Part shown: one piece after another, positions 28,401 through 40,100 of the stretch | Position numbering within the stretch: position 1 is the first letter of the stretch | How the letters are laid out: each line of letters opens with the position of its first letter | NCBI RefSeq assembly: GCF_026212465.1 | Contig: NC_080048.1 | Coordinates: 39,515,875-39,579,874, forward strand | DNA length: 64,000 bases | Source of the DNA: Amaranthus tricolor | Taxonomy: Eukaryota > Streptophyta > Magnoliopsida > Caryophyllales > Amaranthaceae | Reading direction: 5' to 3' | Program-made: the position numbers and the translations under genes | Notes under the pieces: model-generated | Told to the model about the DNA's origin: nothing | The model's database searches: none | Seen by the model: the letters and a program-made list of their open reading frames with translations, nothing else

Positions 28401-31400
28401 CACCAAGATTATGGGTTTTAGTTTTGAGATCCTTTACAACCCTGGTGCCTCAAATAGGGTCGCAGATGCCTTATCAAGGAGAGAGACAGAGCCAGTGGAG
28501 CTAAATGCCATATGCAGTACCTACTTGGTGGATTGGGGTACTATTGACAAGGAAGTGGAGCAGGACAGTATGTTAAGTGGGATAAAGCAGAAAATACAAG
28601 CTGGGGAAGAAGTTATGCATGGGTTTACATTGGACGGTGGGCATTTATTCTACAAAGGCAGATTTGTCTTGCCAAGGTACACCTCTTTCATTCCTACTCT
28701 ACTTAAGCAATATCATGATTCACCTACGGGAGGGCACGCTGGGGAACATAAAACCTACGCTCGCATCGCACGTGATTGGTTTTGGGAAGGAATGAAGAAG
28801 CAAATAGTGGAGTATGTGAAAAAATGCGTAGTGTGTCAGCACCAACAACACTCTTCTTTAGCTCCCGCCGGTCTACTACAACCCTTATTGATACCGGACC
28901 AAGTATGGGAGCACATTTCTATGGACTTCATAGAGGGTCTGCCGAAATCAAGAGGGAAGGATGCAATATTGGTGGTAGTTGACAGGCTCACTAAGTATGC
29001 CCATTTCATAGCACTCAAACACCCCTTCACTGCAGTAACTGTTGCTGACATTTTTGTGAAAGAAATTGTGCGCTTACATGGATTTCCGACCTCCATTATC
29101 TCGGATAGGGACGAGATATTCATGAGTCACTTTTGGCAAGAAATGTTAAGGTTGCATACCACGACCTTGAAGAGCAGTATGGCTTATCATCCACAAACGG
29201 ATGGACAGACGGAGGTGGTAAATAAAACACTTGAGACTTATTTGCGCTGTTTCATCAATGGTCAACCGAAGAAATGGTTATCATGGCTTCATTGGGCCGA
29301 ATTCAGCTACAATACCTCTCCCCACTCATCCACCCAGGTTTCTCCATTTCAAGCCTTGTATGGGAGGGCATCGCCACTGTTGAATCGAGTGGGTCAAGGA
29401 GCAACAGCTGTGGGGAGTTTGGAAGAGATGCGCAATTGGATGAACTCAAATTTCAATTAGTGAGGGCACAACAGATCATGAAAGCTAATGAAGACAAACG
29501 AAGAAGAGATTTGCATTTCAATATTGGTGACAAGGTGTTTTTAAAATTACAACCGTATCGGCAAAAATCTCTTGCTCAAAAATACAATGAGAAGCTAGCT
29601 CCTTGATACTACGGTCCTTATATAATACATAAGAAAATTGGTAATGCAGCCTATGAGCTTATCCTGCCTGATCATAGTGGCATCCATCCCTATCTTTCAT
29701 GTCTCTCAATTGAAGCTGGCCAAGGGTGAGTATGATATGGTGGAACTACCCAACCAGATCACTGAGTCTCTTGAACTGGTAGCACAGCCTGAAACCCTGC
29801 TGGATTGGCGCTACAACCAGCCGGTGCCTTGGAGGTCTTGATCCAGTGGGCTGAAATACCAGCTACTGATGCTACTTGGGAGATAGCTGAGTCCATTGAG
29901 CAAACCTTTCCTCATTTTCACCTTGAGGACAAGGTGAGACTTCACGCCAGGGGTATTGCTATGCCTTTCTACAAGGAGAAGCCGTGGATCACCTACAAGA
30001 GGAGGCAACACAACAAAACAAACAATGAGGTGGCAGCTTAAAAGAAAAAGGCCTGACAATTCTGTTATAACTATATAAAGGGATATTCTAGGGGAATGAA
30101 TGTACAAGAGTGAATGTACTAGAAGGTACGGGGAGGATGGGTAGTACAAATCTAATGCTATATATAGATGAGCAAATAATAGTACAGCAAGTTGTAATTT
30201 TGAGAAGTACCATTTGGTAGGAGTCCCTGTTACTCTAAAACAACTTATTGTATACTTTCTTGAACCCTTTCCATTAATATCAGCTTCATTTCCTCACCTT
30301 CTGTCCAGTTTGGACTTTCAACACCATAGGTCATAGCATATTGTTGTTAAAACAAATCCATCATTTAATAATACAAAAAAGCCTCTCTAACTATGCATCT
30401 ATTAATTTGTCCTTTAATTTTGTTATATAAAAACTTCAAATGCTATATGAAGCATGGTTAGCTATGAATCTGGTGTCTTGTCTCAGTGTCTCGAGTCATG
30501 GGGAAACTTCATTTGCCCTTTTGGCCAGATCAATATTATACTCATGACTCATGGGAATGATTATTCTGTGGCATTGATTTAATGATGGTTGTGTGATCTG
30601 CTTAGGATTAGAATATTTGTAATCTAGTATAGTTTGTTTCTGCTGCTTTGGTTACTCTGATATTCTACAAGTTCTTAAAGGTGGTTTGCACATTGCATCA
30701 TATTTTTTTCTTCTTTCACTCTTGGTGGTTGTCGAAGTGTCTTGTTCTAATTTACTCTGCTTTATCAAAATTTTACTTGTAGGCGTCCGACTGCATTGCA
30801 TGAAAGAATGAGGGATAGTGACGATGAAGATCTTCATGATAGAGATTATGATGTTGCTGCTCTAGCCAATAACCTTAGTCAGGCTTTTAGACCTGATATA
30901 TTTGTCATTGAGGGTACTGAAGAGGTATAATGTCGCTTTAAGCCTATCTTGAGGGCTGCACTTCCATCTGCCTTTTTCTTATTTTATTTTTCCCTTGTTG
31001 CAGGATAATAGTGCTGTTAATAGGGATGACGAGGTAATTACTATAACATTTGTTTGCCAAGAATATACTCTTTGTAGAATCAATGGTGTTTTGTTAACAT
31101 GGCCAACGAAGCTTAGAAAGAAGTCGTAGAGCATCTGAAAATTTGGAAAATATTTTTCTGAATTGATATTCTTTTAACATTGGTTTCGTGGCTCTTGCCT
31201 GATGTTGAATTTCAGGATGTCTACTTTGATGATGAAACCGCTGAAGTTGTTATATCTTCGTTACGGCTTGGTGATGACCAAGGAAGGTAGGTTTTTGTAA
31301 TAGCTAGCTTATTTCAATCTTCATCGATGCTGGTGATTTTGCTTTTTTGTTTGTTGAAATCATACTGCTTTCTATGACTTATTGAAGTTTTTGGTATCAT

Positions 31401-33493
31401 CCAGTGTGGTGGATGCAATCCAACACATTCAGGGGATTACTCCTTCAAGCTTTGATTTAGTTTTTTAAAATGATTTTCTTTTTTATTTTTTTAAGATAAA
31501 GAAAAATATTATTATGTAGAAGTAAAATGTTACAGTCTAGGGATGAGGAATTTCTGTCACAAACAAAGTAACTATCTTTATTACTATCCTCCACTCACTT
31601 CGACATAATTCAGTTGAAGAACAATGAACAAAAAAGACCATTTGTCTTTGTCACATATGCACAAGAGAACAAAAATCACATTTTAAAAAAAAAAAAATTT
31701 TATATATACTCAAGAGTCAAGATCCAGCAATGGGGAACCTGAACATTGAAACAATTTTGGACAATACTGTATTATACATTAGTACTCCACAATAATGTTT
31801 GTTCTGATTTCCTTTCTAATAATTATCTTGAAATGGAAAAAGCCCATGTGTTAGACATCAAAATATGTAAATATGTTATGTTTATCTCTTTCACTCTAAT
31901 TCTTTTCCTAGCAGTTCTTAAAGTTCTTTCAAGCGTGAAAGAGACCTCAGGGGACTGAGAACTGTGTTGGAAAATTTTGCCTCGTGTGATCTTGTCTCTG
32001 TAGTTACTAGTTATTGCCTTATAAATTCCCAGTACTTGCAGTTAAAAATATTCTACTGAGGCTGATATTAAATATTTAAGAAAGAACTGCTTACATAGCG
32101 ATATGGTTTCTAAAATGGATTTATTACTGTCAAATTTGTGGATTTGCACCTTCTCCTTTTGAACTTGTACATTTTCTGTTGAGAATAGATTTTGTGTACA
32201 TGCCCAAGTGTTGGACTCGTCAATTTTGTGAAAACTCGTATTTGCTATTCAAATGAAGTCTTGAAGGGTCATACCCATGATGATCTGATTAATATAACTG
32301 AAAAATGATGATCTGATTCCAGTGGAAAAATCATGAGTTTTTTAGGTGAAATGAAGTGTTTGATCAACATAGCTGACTATTGTTGATCTGATGCCAGAGG
32401 CAAAATTTTTTAGTATCTATGCTGTGAACTTTTTGAATTGCATTGATTGTGATAATTAGAGTGCAAAATACTAGTTTGAGTTTCATTGAGCTGATTGTAA
32501 ATTTGTTGTGATGAAGGTTATGGTTCATCATCCTACAGTTGAAAGTGCTAATGATTGTTCTCTTCAAGTATTCTATATTCATATCATTTTCTGGCCTTTT
32601 ATAATCTGCCTTCGTATATTTTTAGCTGTTCCCATCATTCTTTTGTGTGATTTTAGATGCTTGAAATCGGAGACTTACGTGATTTTGTTTACTGCAGTTT
32701 GTTCACAAATTCAAATTGGTTTACATTCAAAGATGAGAGAACCGATAGTGCTCCAGTTAGTACTTCCCTATCTGATGCAATGGACGATATGAATGTGAAC
32801 GAAACCACAAATGGTGGGAATAGCAGCAGTGATGATGATGTTGTGGTTGGCGAGGATGAAGAGTTGACTGAGGCGAAAGACTCCAGTAATGTTCCATCCA
32901 CTTCCAAGCAGAATCATGTGGATGAACTAGGTACAAATTTGGTTGATAGTGAGAATGACAAGCTGGACTCTTCTTTTGAGACGGAACCCATTGAATTTGA
33001 TTCTCCCGATAGTAAAGATCAATTTGATGAAAGACCTGTACCTGATTTGGTGAACTGGGGTGAAGCATCAGGTTTGCTTGTTGAGGGATCAAGTACTAGT
33101 CCGTTCTTTGATAACAACCAATCTGTCAATCATTCGGAAGCAAATGAGACTGTAACACCTAAGAACAGCTCTGTTAATGGGGAATTTACACTACCGAATG
33201 GCAGTTCAAGAACCAGTAATCAGTCACTTAACGGTGATATAAACCAAAAACCTTCTGCTGCTTCATCATTGTTTGAAGAGGATGTTGAGTTTGTTGGTGT
33301 CGAACCTGAGGGTACTGAGAAAGCAATGGAACAGGCACTCAAGGAAGGAATAGTTGGGGAAGCAGGGCCTTTAAAGAAAAAAGCCGTACCACTAAAAGTA
33401 CCGGATGAGAAGCCAGATGATGGTGCACCAGGGACAGAATTCAACGATGCAAATTATTGGAGATTTGAGCAGGAGGTTGCTGTTCTTGAGTGA
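13413..33493 (+). CDS. SAPS-domain protein, SIT4/PP6 phosphatase-associated regulatory subunit
   Basis: SAPS proteins are regulatory subunits of PP6-type phosphatases; plant members bind the FyPP catalytic subunits and influence auxin-transporter phosphorylation (family knowledge). Coding exons: 13413-13451, 16430-16533, 16674-16760, 17908-17983, 18090-18164, 18268-18321, 18674-18733, 18816-18932, 19479-19573, 19825-20030, 20566-20663, 21243-21346, 21466-21631, 22920-23042, 23192-23274, 30783-30924, 31004-31033, 31216-31286, 32698-33493; all phases fit, 841 aa. The N-terminus [20 protein letters not shown] and the segment [17 protein letters not shown] are hallmarks of the plant family. The SAPS helical-repeat region fills most of the first 550 residues; the last exon encodes an acidic, low-complexity tail ending [13 protein letters not shown]. 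Intron 15 (23275-30782) is swollen by a retrotransposon, yet its flanking splice sites (GG|GTATGT and TTGTAG|G) are intact and the gene looks functional. Intron 1 is also long (3 kb). Confidence 0.92.
15716..15734. repeat. (TA)n microsatellite
   Basis: Short alternating TA run within intron 1 of the SAPS gene. Confidence 0.85.
16844..16862. repeat. poly-G run (G19)
   Basis: Nineteen consecutive G bases in intron 3 of the SAPS gene, in an otherwise AT-rich setting. Its length may be inexact because such runs are hard to sequence. Confidence 0.85.
16960..17690 (+). pseudogene. fossil of a LINE-type reverse transcriptase
   Basis: Translated fragments in shifting plus-strand frames resemble the plant non-LTR reverse-transcriptase core: an NQF.FM.GR-like block near 17.01 kb, a FIDL.K..DKVP-like block near 17.11 kb, a [12 protein letters not shown] block near 17.29 kb, and an ESKGF-like then FKYLR-like block near 17.46-17.58 kb. 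The order and spacing follow the family. Many stops and frameshifts interrupt it, so it is dead. The catalytic DD region (about 17.38 kb, HHDIIFIE) is corrupted. It sits in intron 3 of the SAPS gene, in the same orientation. Confidence 0.7.
20160..20452. mobile_element. MITE with ~20-bp terminal inverted repeats in SAPS intron 10
   Basis: The left end ATGATTCTAAAATCTAAATC is matched by the reverse complement of the right end, ATGATTCTAAAAATCTACC. The element is about 293 bp with no coding capacity. No clear target-site duplication was found, so the superfamily is undetermined. Confidence 0.6.
22663..22749. mobile_element. 87-bp hAT-like MITE (CAYAGTGCRAA family), copy 1
   Basis: Starts CTTAATGCAAAA and ends TTTTGCACTATG, whose reverse complement is CATAGTGCAAAA. 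It is flanked by ATCTAAAG and GTCTAAAG, an 8-base duplication with one mismatch, as expected for hAT insertions. Located in intron 13 of the SAPS gene. Two longer relatives lie at 54292-54434 and 55888-56067. Confidence 0.75.
23824..23977. repeat. Stowaway-like MITE remnant
   Basis: Ends GGGATGGAAGGAG followed by TA, and carries an internal duplicated motif AAAATAGAAATGGGAAGA. The other terminus is not recognisable. It lies in SAPS intron 15, upstream of the retrotransposon. Confidence 0.35.
24703..25084 (+). repeat. 5' LTR of the chromovirus
   Basis: 382 bp, TGCTATG to TTATAGCA. By hand count it differs from the 3' LTR at about 25 positions, roughly 93-94% identity, with no length difference. 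Confidence 0.95.
25089..25100 (+). other. primer-binding site, initiator tRNA-Met type
   Basis: TGGTATCAGAGC, the classic plant retrotransposon sequence complementary to the 3' end of initiator tRNA-Met, four bases after the 5' LTR. Confidence 0.92.
25266..26278 (+). pseudogene. chromovirus gag, broken
   Basis: Encodes a retrotransposon gag capsid domain (recognisable blocks [17 protein letters not shown] and EYEMEFI) followed by a linker rich in Pro and Asn and a CCHC-like knuckle. An in-frame TAG at 25854-25856 interrupts it, with the same frame resuming immediately. The Cys/His knuckle near 26198 (CFTC.......HFC) is in a different frame, so at least one small indel lies just upstream. The usual single gag-pol frame is lost. 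Confidence 0.88.
26305..29940 (+). pseudogene. chromovirus pol (protease, RT, RNase H, integrase, chromodomain), broken
   Basis: Domains in order: aspartic protease (about 26395-26620); RT with the [10 protein letters not shown] active-site block near 27.73 kb; RNase H with the EIDAS block near 28.15 kb; integrase with an H..H/C..C zinc finger near 28.74-28.85 kb and a D,D,E core (DFIEGL, SDRDE, DGQTE); and a chromodomain near 29.84-29.92 kb. Damage seen: the protease D-T/S-G motif reads D-H-G at 26443-26451; a Cassandra-type insert splits the region at 26629; a frameshift with apparent loss of coding bases follows the RT active-site block near 27.76 kb; a TGA stop at 28297-28299; and several frameshifts plus a TGA near 29605 in the integrase C-terminus. 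Confidence 0.92.
26629..26898 (-). mobile_element. Cassandra-type TRIM solo LTR with 5S rRNA-like domain, nested in the chromovirus
   Basis: A 270-bp block beginning TGTAACACC and ending GGTATTACA, flanked by a perfect 5-bp duplication ATTAG (26624-26628 and 26899-26903). Its minus strand between about 26826 and 26747 matches plant 5S rRNA, including the stretches GAACTCC, AGTTAAG, GTGCTTGG and AGGATGGGTGACCTCCTGGG. Cassandra TRIM elements are known to carry 5S-derived pol III promoter sequence in their LTRs. Only one LTR is present, so this is a solo LTR, in opposite orientation to the host chromovirus. Confidence 0.9.
29957..30338 (+). repeat. 3' LTR of the chromovirus
   Basis: 382 bp, TGCTATG to CATAGCA, aligned without gaps to the 5' LTR. 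It follows a short purine-rich stretch (CCAGGGG) that may be the eroded polypurine tract. Confidence 0.95.
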
Positions 33494-36400
33494 GGGGCGG
33501 CTGATTATTCAAGATTTATGAAGCTAAAAGTTGATATCGTTGCTTGTGACCCCCTTTGCAAACCGGCAAATGCATATAAGCCAAACTTATGTACAGTATG
33601 TCTGGCTGTTCTCTGTGGAGTATCATATGATAATTTCCACTGGTTAATTTTGTTCTTCACTTATTACATGTTCTGTCCATTGTTCGACCAGCGTTGATTC
33701 TTTGACGTATTTGTTTTTTCACCTTTTATATATTTCTTTTTTGGGTCAAGCAATTCTGTCTAGGAGTTGAATTTTCGGTATGAGATAAGAGTTCCAAGTT
33801 CCAACAAAACTTTAGTTACTATAGTACCTTATGGGGAGGCCCTCCACCATAAAATCTGTTTTTTGTATACTTTCTATCTGTTTAAATTTTGGTACAGTTT
33901 TGCAGCCAGGTTTTGCTGATTTTGGCACCATGTTTGTAGTTTGCGGCATACAATTTCAACTGAAATCGATGCAGGGGGATTTTGTGGTTCTGGTCTACAC
34001 TTCTACGGTTTGTTTAATCACTAACACTTAGCTTCGAAACTGTAATATCATGTTCCTGTTTTGATGTCATTTTGCCTGCAAATTCTTCTGAATCGAAAGC
34101 CGAAAAACTGAATTTCATCGGTAGTCATTCAGCTGTTACAGCTGCAAGCTGATGGGTTTTGCTTTATCTTTGATACTTAATTCCAGATCTAGTTGAATTA
34201 TTATGTGTTACATGTCTTTGGTACTCGAACTTTTCATTTTGCTTCACGTACCCACGCTTGATCCTTGATCCTCGGACATAGTATGACACTTAGATACTTC
34301 ATTTTAGGTGTAGAATTGAATATTTAAACATATACGACACTTAGACATGTACCAATATCTAACATTAGTACTCGAGTCCAAGTAACATAGGTCTTGATTA
34401 TTGGGTTTTTTGTCCTATTTGTACATCTAAACAGGGATTGATTGGAAGTAACAAGCTCTATTGTTTTGAGTAGTGTCAAGAATGTTAGTAGGCATGATTC
34501 AGTTTGATAAATTGTGTTCATGAGCAATAGAAGCTTTTGGATTGTCTATTTATTATTATTTTCATTATTTTTTTTATTATTAGTTATCATTGTTATTACG
34601 GTTAAATGTCATAATAATAGCCGATCAGTAAGTTAACCCATGATTTGAAAAAACGACAAATTTTTATATCAATTTTGGGTAAGAAAAATTCTTGAGAGCT
34701 TTAACCATTAGGTTGATCATGATTCTAAAATGCATCAAATTTTTATTTTGATTTTATAGCAAGAATTGCCAAAAGTCTTTTAACCATTGGAGGTTTGTTC
34801 ACCGCAATGTAGCTATATGTGGGCTGTTGTTTAGTTGTGGGTATCAGAAGAATAATTGTGCTTATTAAATATTTAAATGTCTTATTAATTGTATGAATTA
34901 TAGTTGTTAGATAAAAAAAACTATGATAGTTGGAGCATAATTTTTGAAAAAATTTAAAATCACTACTTTTAATTTTAGAATTCTATACGTTATAACATTC
35001 TTAGCACAATTAAGTGCTTAAACCACTATTCAGAACATGCCTTAGGTCAAAAATGACATTCAAAAGTGGGTAAATAACAAAAAGAAAAGGACATTTTGGG
35101 TTAAAAAGATAGGAATAATTCAATGAGAAAACAATAAATTAAATGAGTGGAAAAAAATTAAATACAAATGAAGAAAAGCAAAAAGAAAAAGGGAATGTGA
35201 GAAAAGGAAAATGGGAAAGGAAGAACAGAAAATCCAAGAAGAAAAAATGCAGTCACAGACCAAGTGATTTACAGCACAACCATGCAACAATTGCATAACG
35301 TTAAGTTGACTCATATGATCCTATCCATAAATTTGACTCTTTAACTCAATATAAAGAAACATTATAATAATAGTACTTTTTAAAATTAGGTATAACCATA
35401 TAACTATATAAGTATTTATTATTTTAATTAAATTTAATGGTAAAACTCAAATTATTGTTAGAAATGGTCAACTTATAGTAAAACAAATAATTTATAATCA
35501 ATTTTGAAATTAATATGTAAAGCGTTTTGAATTTTAGGAGAGACAAGTTGGATAATATTAAAGACCGTTTGAATTGTAAAATTGTGTGTGTTGATATAAC
35601 TAATATACCTATGTTTAGTAGTATTTGTATCATTTATTATGTTTCACTAGTCAGTAGTCACTCGTGATAATGCAAAATTGTGTGAATGGTTAATAATGCA
35701 AAATTAACAACTAGAATGAATCAAGGTCTTATAAGATTATTGTCAATATCTAATTTCATTATTTTAAAAGCATAAAAGTTCAAATGAAGTAAATATTATC
35801 ATACAAAAATAACTATAACGATGGTAAAGAATAATTTCAAAATATTGGATCGACTTTATTAACTAAATTATCAGTTCTAATAGTCGTTCACATAAATATA
35901 AAACACCTCTATGAGAATTGGTATTGGGTTCATGATCATGAGATGTGACTAAGTTTTATTGAGTTGATTGTCACAAAACCATCGTTCATCATCTTTATTT
36001 ATCCAAACTTAAAATCGATAAAAGGCGTGAGTATTATTTTACGGATAAAATATTATTTGATGTTGTGATATCCTATAAATAAGAATAATGCTCATCATAT
36101 ATAAGTACTATGAATATGAGAAGAATGTAGTGGTTAAAAAATTACCATTCATCGATTGTCAACACCTACAAGAAAACTAATTTATCCTCCTTTTATACGA
36201 AGTGGATTCTCCAACTTTATCCCAAGTACAAAAAATGAGAGGGTCATATGTTAGCCTAATGATTGATTCTTTACCTTTCATTAATTAGAGATGTTCGTTT
36301 CTCACAAGTCACGGCTTGAAAAATTAATTATCTATTCTTCCTTACCTATAGGAATTCTTTAGCTTTATTCTAACGATTTGTCTAACTCATGTCATAAGGG

Positions 36401-36990
36401 CCTAAGGCATAGGTTGAAAACATCAATTACTTCATTCAACCAACTTCATTTAAAAGTATTCTTTTAAATGTTTTTGGACTGAGTGATATTTTGTTTATAC
36501 TAATTATTATAAATAAGAAAAAACTTTAAGATAATTATTCTAAAAAAAATTATTTAAATGAGGTAATTAATAACTCTTAACCTAAACCCTTGTTAAATAG
36601 GTTAGATAACCATTTATTCTAAATCAAAATAAAAGACTGAATTTTTTATTTTTTTTTAATATGAAAAAGAAAGGCTAAAATTAATGAATTGAATTAATGA
36701 ATACCATCCCCCAACTCTCCCTAATAACTCTTACTACAATCTCTTTCTCTTTCATTACTTTCACACACCACCACTTCACTACCCAACAAACCTCCTTTTT
36801 TCTTCCTCTCTGAGTCTTCCACCCCACCTCCACTCAACTCCTCCACCTTCTTCTCCTTTCTTTTTCTCACAATCCCAAAAACCCTAAAACCCTTTTCATC
36901 AATTCTAGATCTTACCCATCTTACTATCCCTAAACACCTTTTCATAAATTTTAGATCTTATCCATCTCAAATTAACCAAAACCCTAAAAA
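33494..36990. other. SAPS 3' region and AT-rich intergenic spacer
   Basis: The first few hundred bases are probably the SAPS 3' UTR. The remainder is very AT-rich with no gene, tRNA or bounded element that I can defend. The end, from about 36.7 kb, is CT-rich with CCCTAAA-like motifs and is likely the promoter and leader of the DRB gene. Confidence 0.55.
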
Positions 36991-37111
36991 AACCCCTCTA
37001 TTAATTCTCCATTTCCCACCTCAATTTTTGCTACCGACAATCTAGGGTTACGGAAATGGAGTGGTAGAAGCCTAGAAGGTAGGTTTGTAGAACCCAGAAA
37101 TTTAATTGAGA

Positions 37112-40100
37112 ATGTATAAAAATCAGCTTCAAGAATTAGCACAAAGAAGCTGTTTCAATTTACCTTCCTATACTTGTATAAGAGAAGGCCCAGATCATGC
37201 TCCTAGGTTTAAAGCTATAGTTAATTTTAATGGTGAATCTTTTGAGTCTCCTCATTATTGTTCTACTCTTCGTCAAGCTGAACATGCTGCTGCTGAAGTT
37301 GCCCTTAATTCTCTCTCTTCTCGTGGCCCTTCTCACTCTATTGCTGCTCGCATTTTGGTTTGTTTCCTCTTTTTCTTAATATCTGCTTTCTGGGTTTTTC
37401 TTTTTTTGATCTACTTATGATAATGCCCTTTTTGATTTCCCCTTTGATTTTTGTTGCTGAGTTTTCCTATTAATTTTTGAAGGTTTCCTTGTTGTCATTA
37501 ATTTGGGCCAATTAAGAATTTTAAAGTCTGATAATAATGCTGATCGAACCTGTATTTACTCCTTATTAAATGTGTTGGGGTTTGCTGGATTTAATTAAGT
37601 CGTATGATGCTGAAGACAAATGAATTTTGCTAATTAATTTCAGGTTGGTTGAATAAACTCGAGGCTTAAAATTTGAAATATGAAATTTTAATAATACTGT
37701 TTGACACTTTATTTTGTGATAAAATATCCACTTAATTCTATTTTAAGTAATAGCATTTAGGGCTACATACTTCATATCACGACCCTAAATTTAATTGTAA
37801 CTACGCTTCTGAAGACAGGTTTAAGAGGTGTATTTATTATTGGTAAGTAGTAATATTTTTCTAAAACTCTTTACTTGTTTTGGACATGTGTTGATCCACC
37901 TTAAATAACTCATGAACTAACTTTGGTAAGTTTCTTTTTTGTTTTCTTTTGTTGAGTATTTCAGTATCGGAAAGATTGAATTTAAATTGCCCCCAAAATA
38001 ATTTATGGTGGAGTGTTAAAATTTTGGGTACCTTAAGTGGGACAGATTTTGTGTCTTGGGCCTTATATAGTTGGAATAGTTTATGTTATGAATTGGGTCA
38101 AAGGGTGGGTCTTGGCCGGTTCATTACAGTTTATTGCTTGGAAAGTTGAATGGTTTAGCATTTTTGTTATGGTAGAAAGTTAAGCTTGTAGAAGTTGACA
38201 GTATTAACGGTTCTTTGAACGAAAGGATTGATCGCTCATTCGCAACTTGGGATTTGAAAAAGTTGCTAATTAATTGTGAAGTCATGGTTGCATTAGATGG
38301 GTTTACAACTGTCATTTGTGGTCCCTACGCCTTCCATTTAATTTACCGTTTGTTACTGCTAATTTCCATTTACTCTTGTGACTTAGCGATCATGGATACG
38401 ATGCAATGATTATAGTGCTAATTTAACCCTCTACCTAATTTGAAAGTCTCCTCTTTGATAGACTCACTTGTGTGGATGAAAGTTGAATATTTAGCTTAGT
38501 GTATGAAATTTGAAATCGTCTACTCACATAACATTTGTAAGTTGTGACTTGTAACAATGGTATGGACTATTCTTAAAATTGATTTGACAGTTTTCCATGA
38601 TCACCAATGCTACAATTTGATATTTTAGCGCGTTTGGTGTGGTTGTAAGGCGTTACATAAGAACATTTCAAGAACTGGTAGGAGTTGAAGAAATGAAAGG
38701 ATTGAAATTTCTCATTTCTAAACTCATCATAAATGTGAACAAACATTTTTTAGTCAAGCCAACCTTGCTACTGGCAACTATTTAGATGCAATGGATAAAC
38801 TAATAATCTTTACAAGTATTTTGCGCCATTTTCATAGATCGTGAAGTGGAAGCTGCTCTTTGCTTCCCCTTTCCCTAGTTGATCATTTTTTAATACTTAA
38901 CCGTCTCTATAATTAATTGGGGAAAATCTTTTTAAATGCCCATGATTCACCCTATTTGCTAGACTCTCGTCATCTTTTGGATTCGTTAGAGATGAAAGTG
39001 CATCCTGTTTTCCATCTGCAAACTATCTTGAACTGAAATTTAAAGGTAATTTGATCTTAATGAAAGCTGAATCTCTCTCTCAGAATTGAAACATTCGTCT
39101 ATAGTCACTTCGATGTTGCCTCAGCCCTTTCATTCATTGTGTTTGCCCATAATGAAATGGGGACTACAGCTCCAGATTTTTTTCGGGCTTTTTTTACTCT
39201 ACTTGCAGTGTATTCATTTTTTAAAGTTAATGTTACATGTGGTATGATTTCTATTTCTCTACTCGTTAAGTATTTCAAAATTATGAACTTCAAGCCAGTT
39301 TTTTTTTTTTTTTTTTTTTTTGGCCATTTGGCTATAGATGTTGGCTTATGTTTCATATTTGAAATATTGTGATGATCCTACTGAATATATGGAACCACAT
39401 AATCCCTATTTTGTATTGCTTCATACATGAAGATGGGATGCTTTGATGTTTTTGCCTCCATGTCCTTGATTTGAACTTCTTGCTCGTTGTTTTAATATCA
39501 ATATGTAATGTGTTTATCGTTCCTTTATTTTAGGACGAGACGGGGGTTTACAAAAACCTTTTACAAGAGATTTCACAGAGAGTTGGAGCACCTTTACCAC
39601 ATTACACAACATACAGGTCAGGCCTAGGCCACCAACCAGTTTTTACCGGTAAAGTAGAACTAGCAGGTATCATATTCACAGGAGAACCAGCCAAAAATAA
39701 AAAACAAGCAGAGAAAAATGCGGCGTTGGCAGCTTGGCAGTCGCTAAAACAATGTAAGTGTTTTAGTAGAATTTCTTGCATTATGAGATTTTAACGTTTT
39801 AGAATATACTTTGCATTGCAAGTCGCTAAGTGTCTTTGTGGCGTGCTACTCTAATAATGGTGTTGCAAAAGCAGACTCTTGTTAATGGTAACATAAATCC
39901 TTCTATGTTAAAAATATCAACTGGTTTACGTCTATGAAGAGGTTGTTTTGAGTGGGCGCGAAATATTGATATAGTGTTGTCTGAACAGTGGCACAACAAT
40001 CAGGGAGTTCGTCTTCCGAGCAAGACAACACTGATGAGCTTGAGCAGGTGACGATAGCCCGAGCGTTGTTGAAATATCGATTGAGGGAAAAGATGACAAC

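Larger units (their letters stand above)
24703..30338 (+). mobile_element. Ty3/gypsy chromovirus retrotransposon, defective, in SAPS intron 15
   Basis: A complete but decayed element of 5636 bp, in the same orientation as the host gene. Two LTRs of exactly 382 bp, each starting TGCTATG and ending CATAGCA, bound it. Flanks are TATTA (24698-24702) and TATTG (30339-30343), a 5-bp target duplication with one change. A primer-binding site for initiator tRNA-Met follows the 5' LTR. The order gag, protease, reverse transcriptase, RNase H, integrase and a C-terminal chromodomain marks a chromovirus. Short LTRs and the Met primer site suggest the Reina lineage (inference). Stops, frameshifts and a nested insertion rule out activity. 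Confidence 0.95.

Noticed and set aside
32657..32697. Coding sequence extending left of the last SAPS exon
   Set aside because: The open frame continues upstream, but a strong acceptor TACTGCAG at 32697 joins exon 18 in phase and restores the conserved family sequence.
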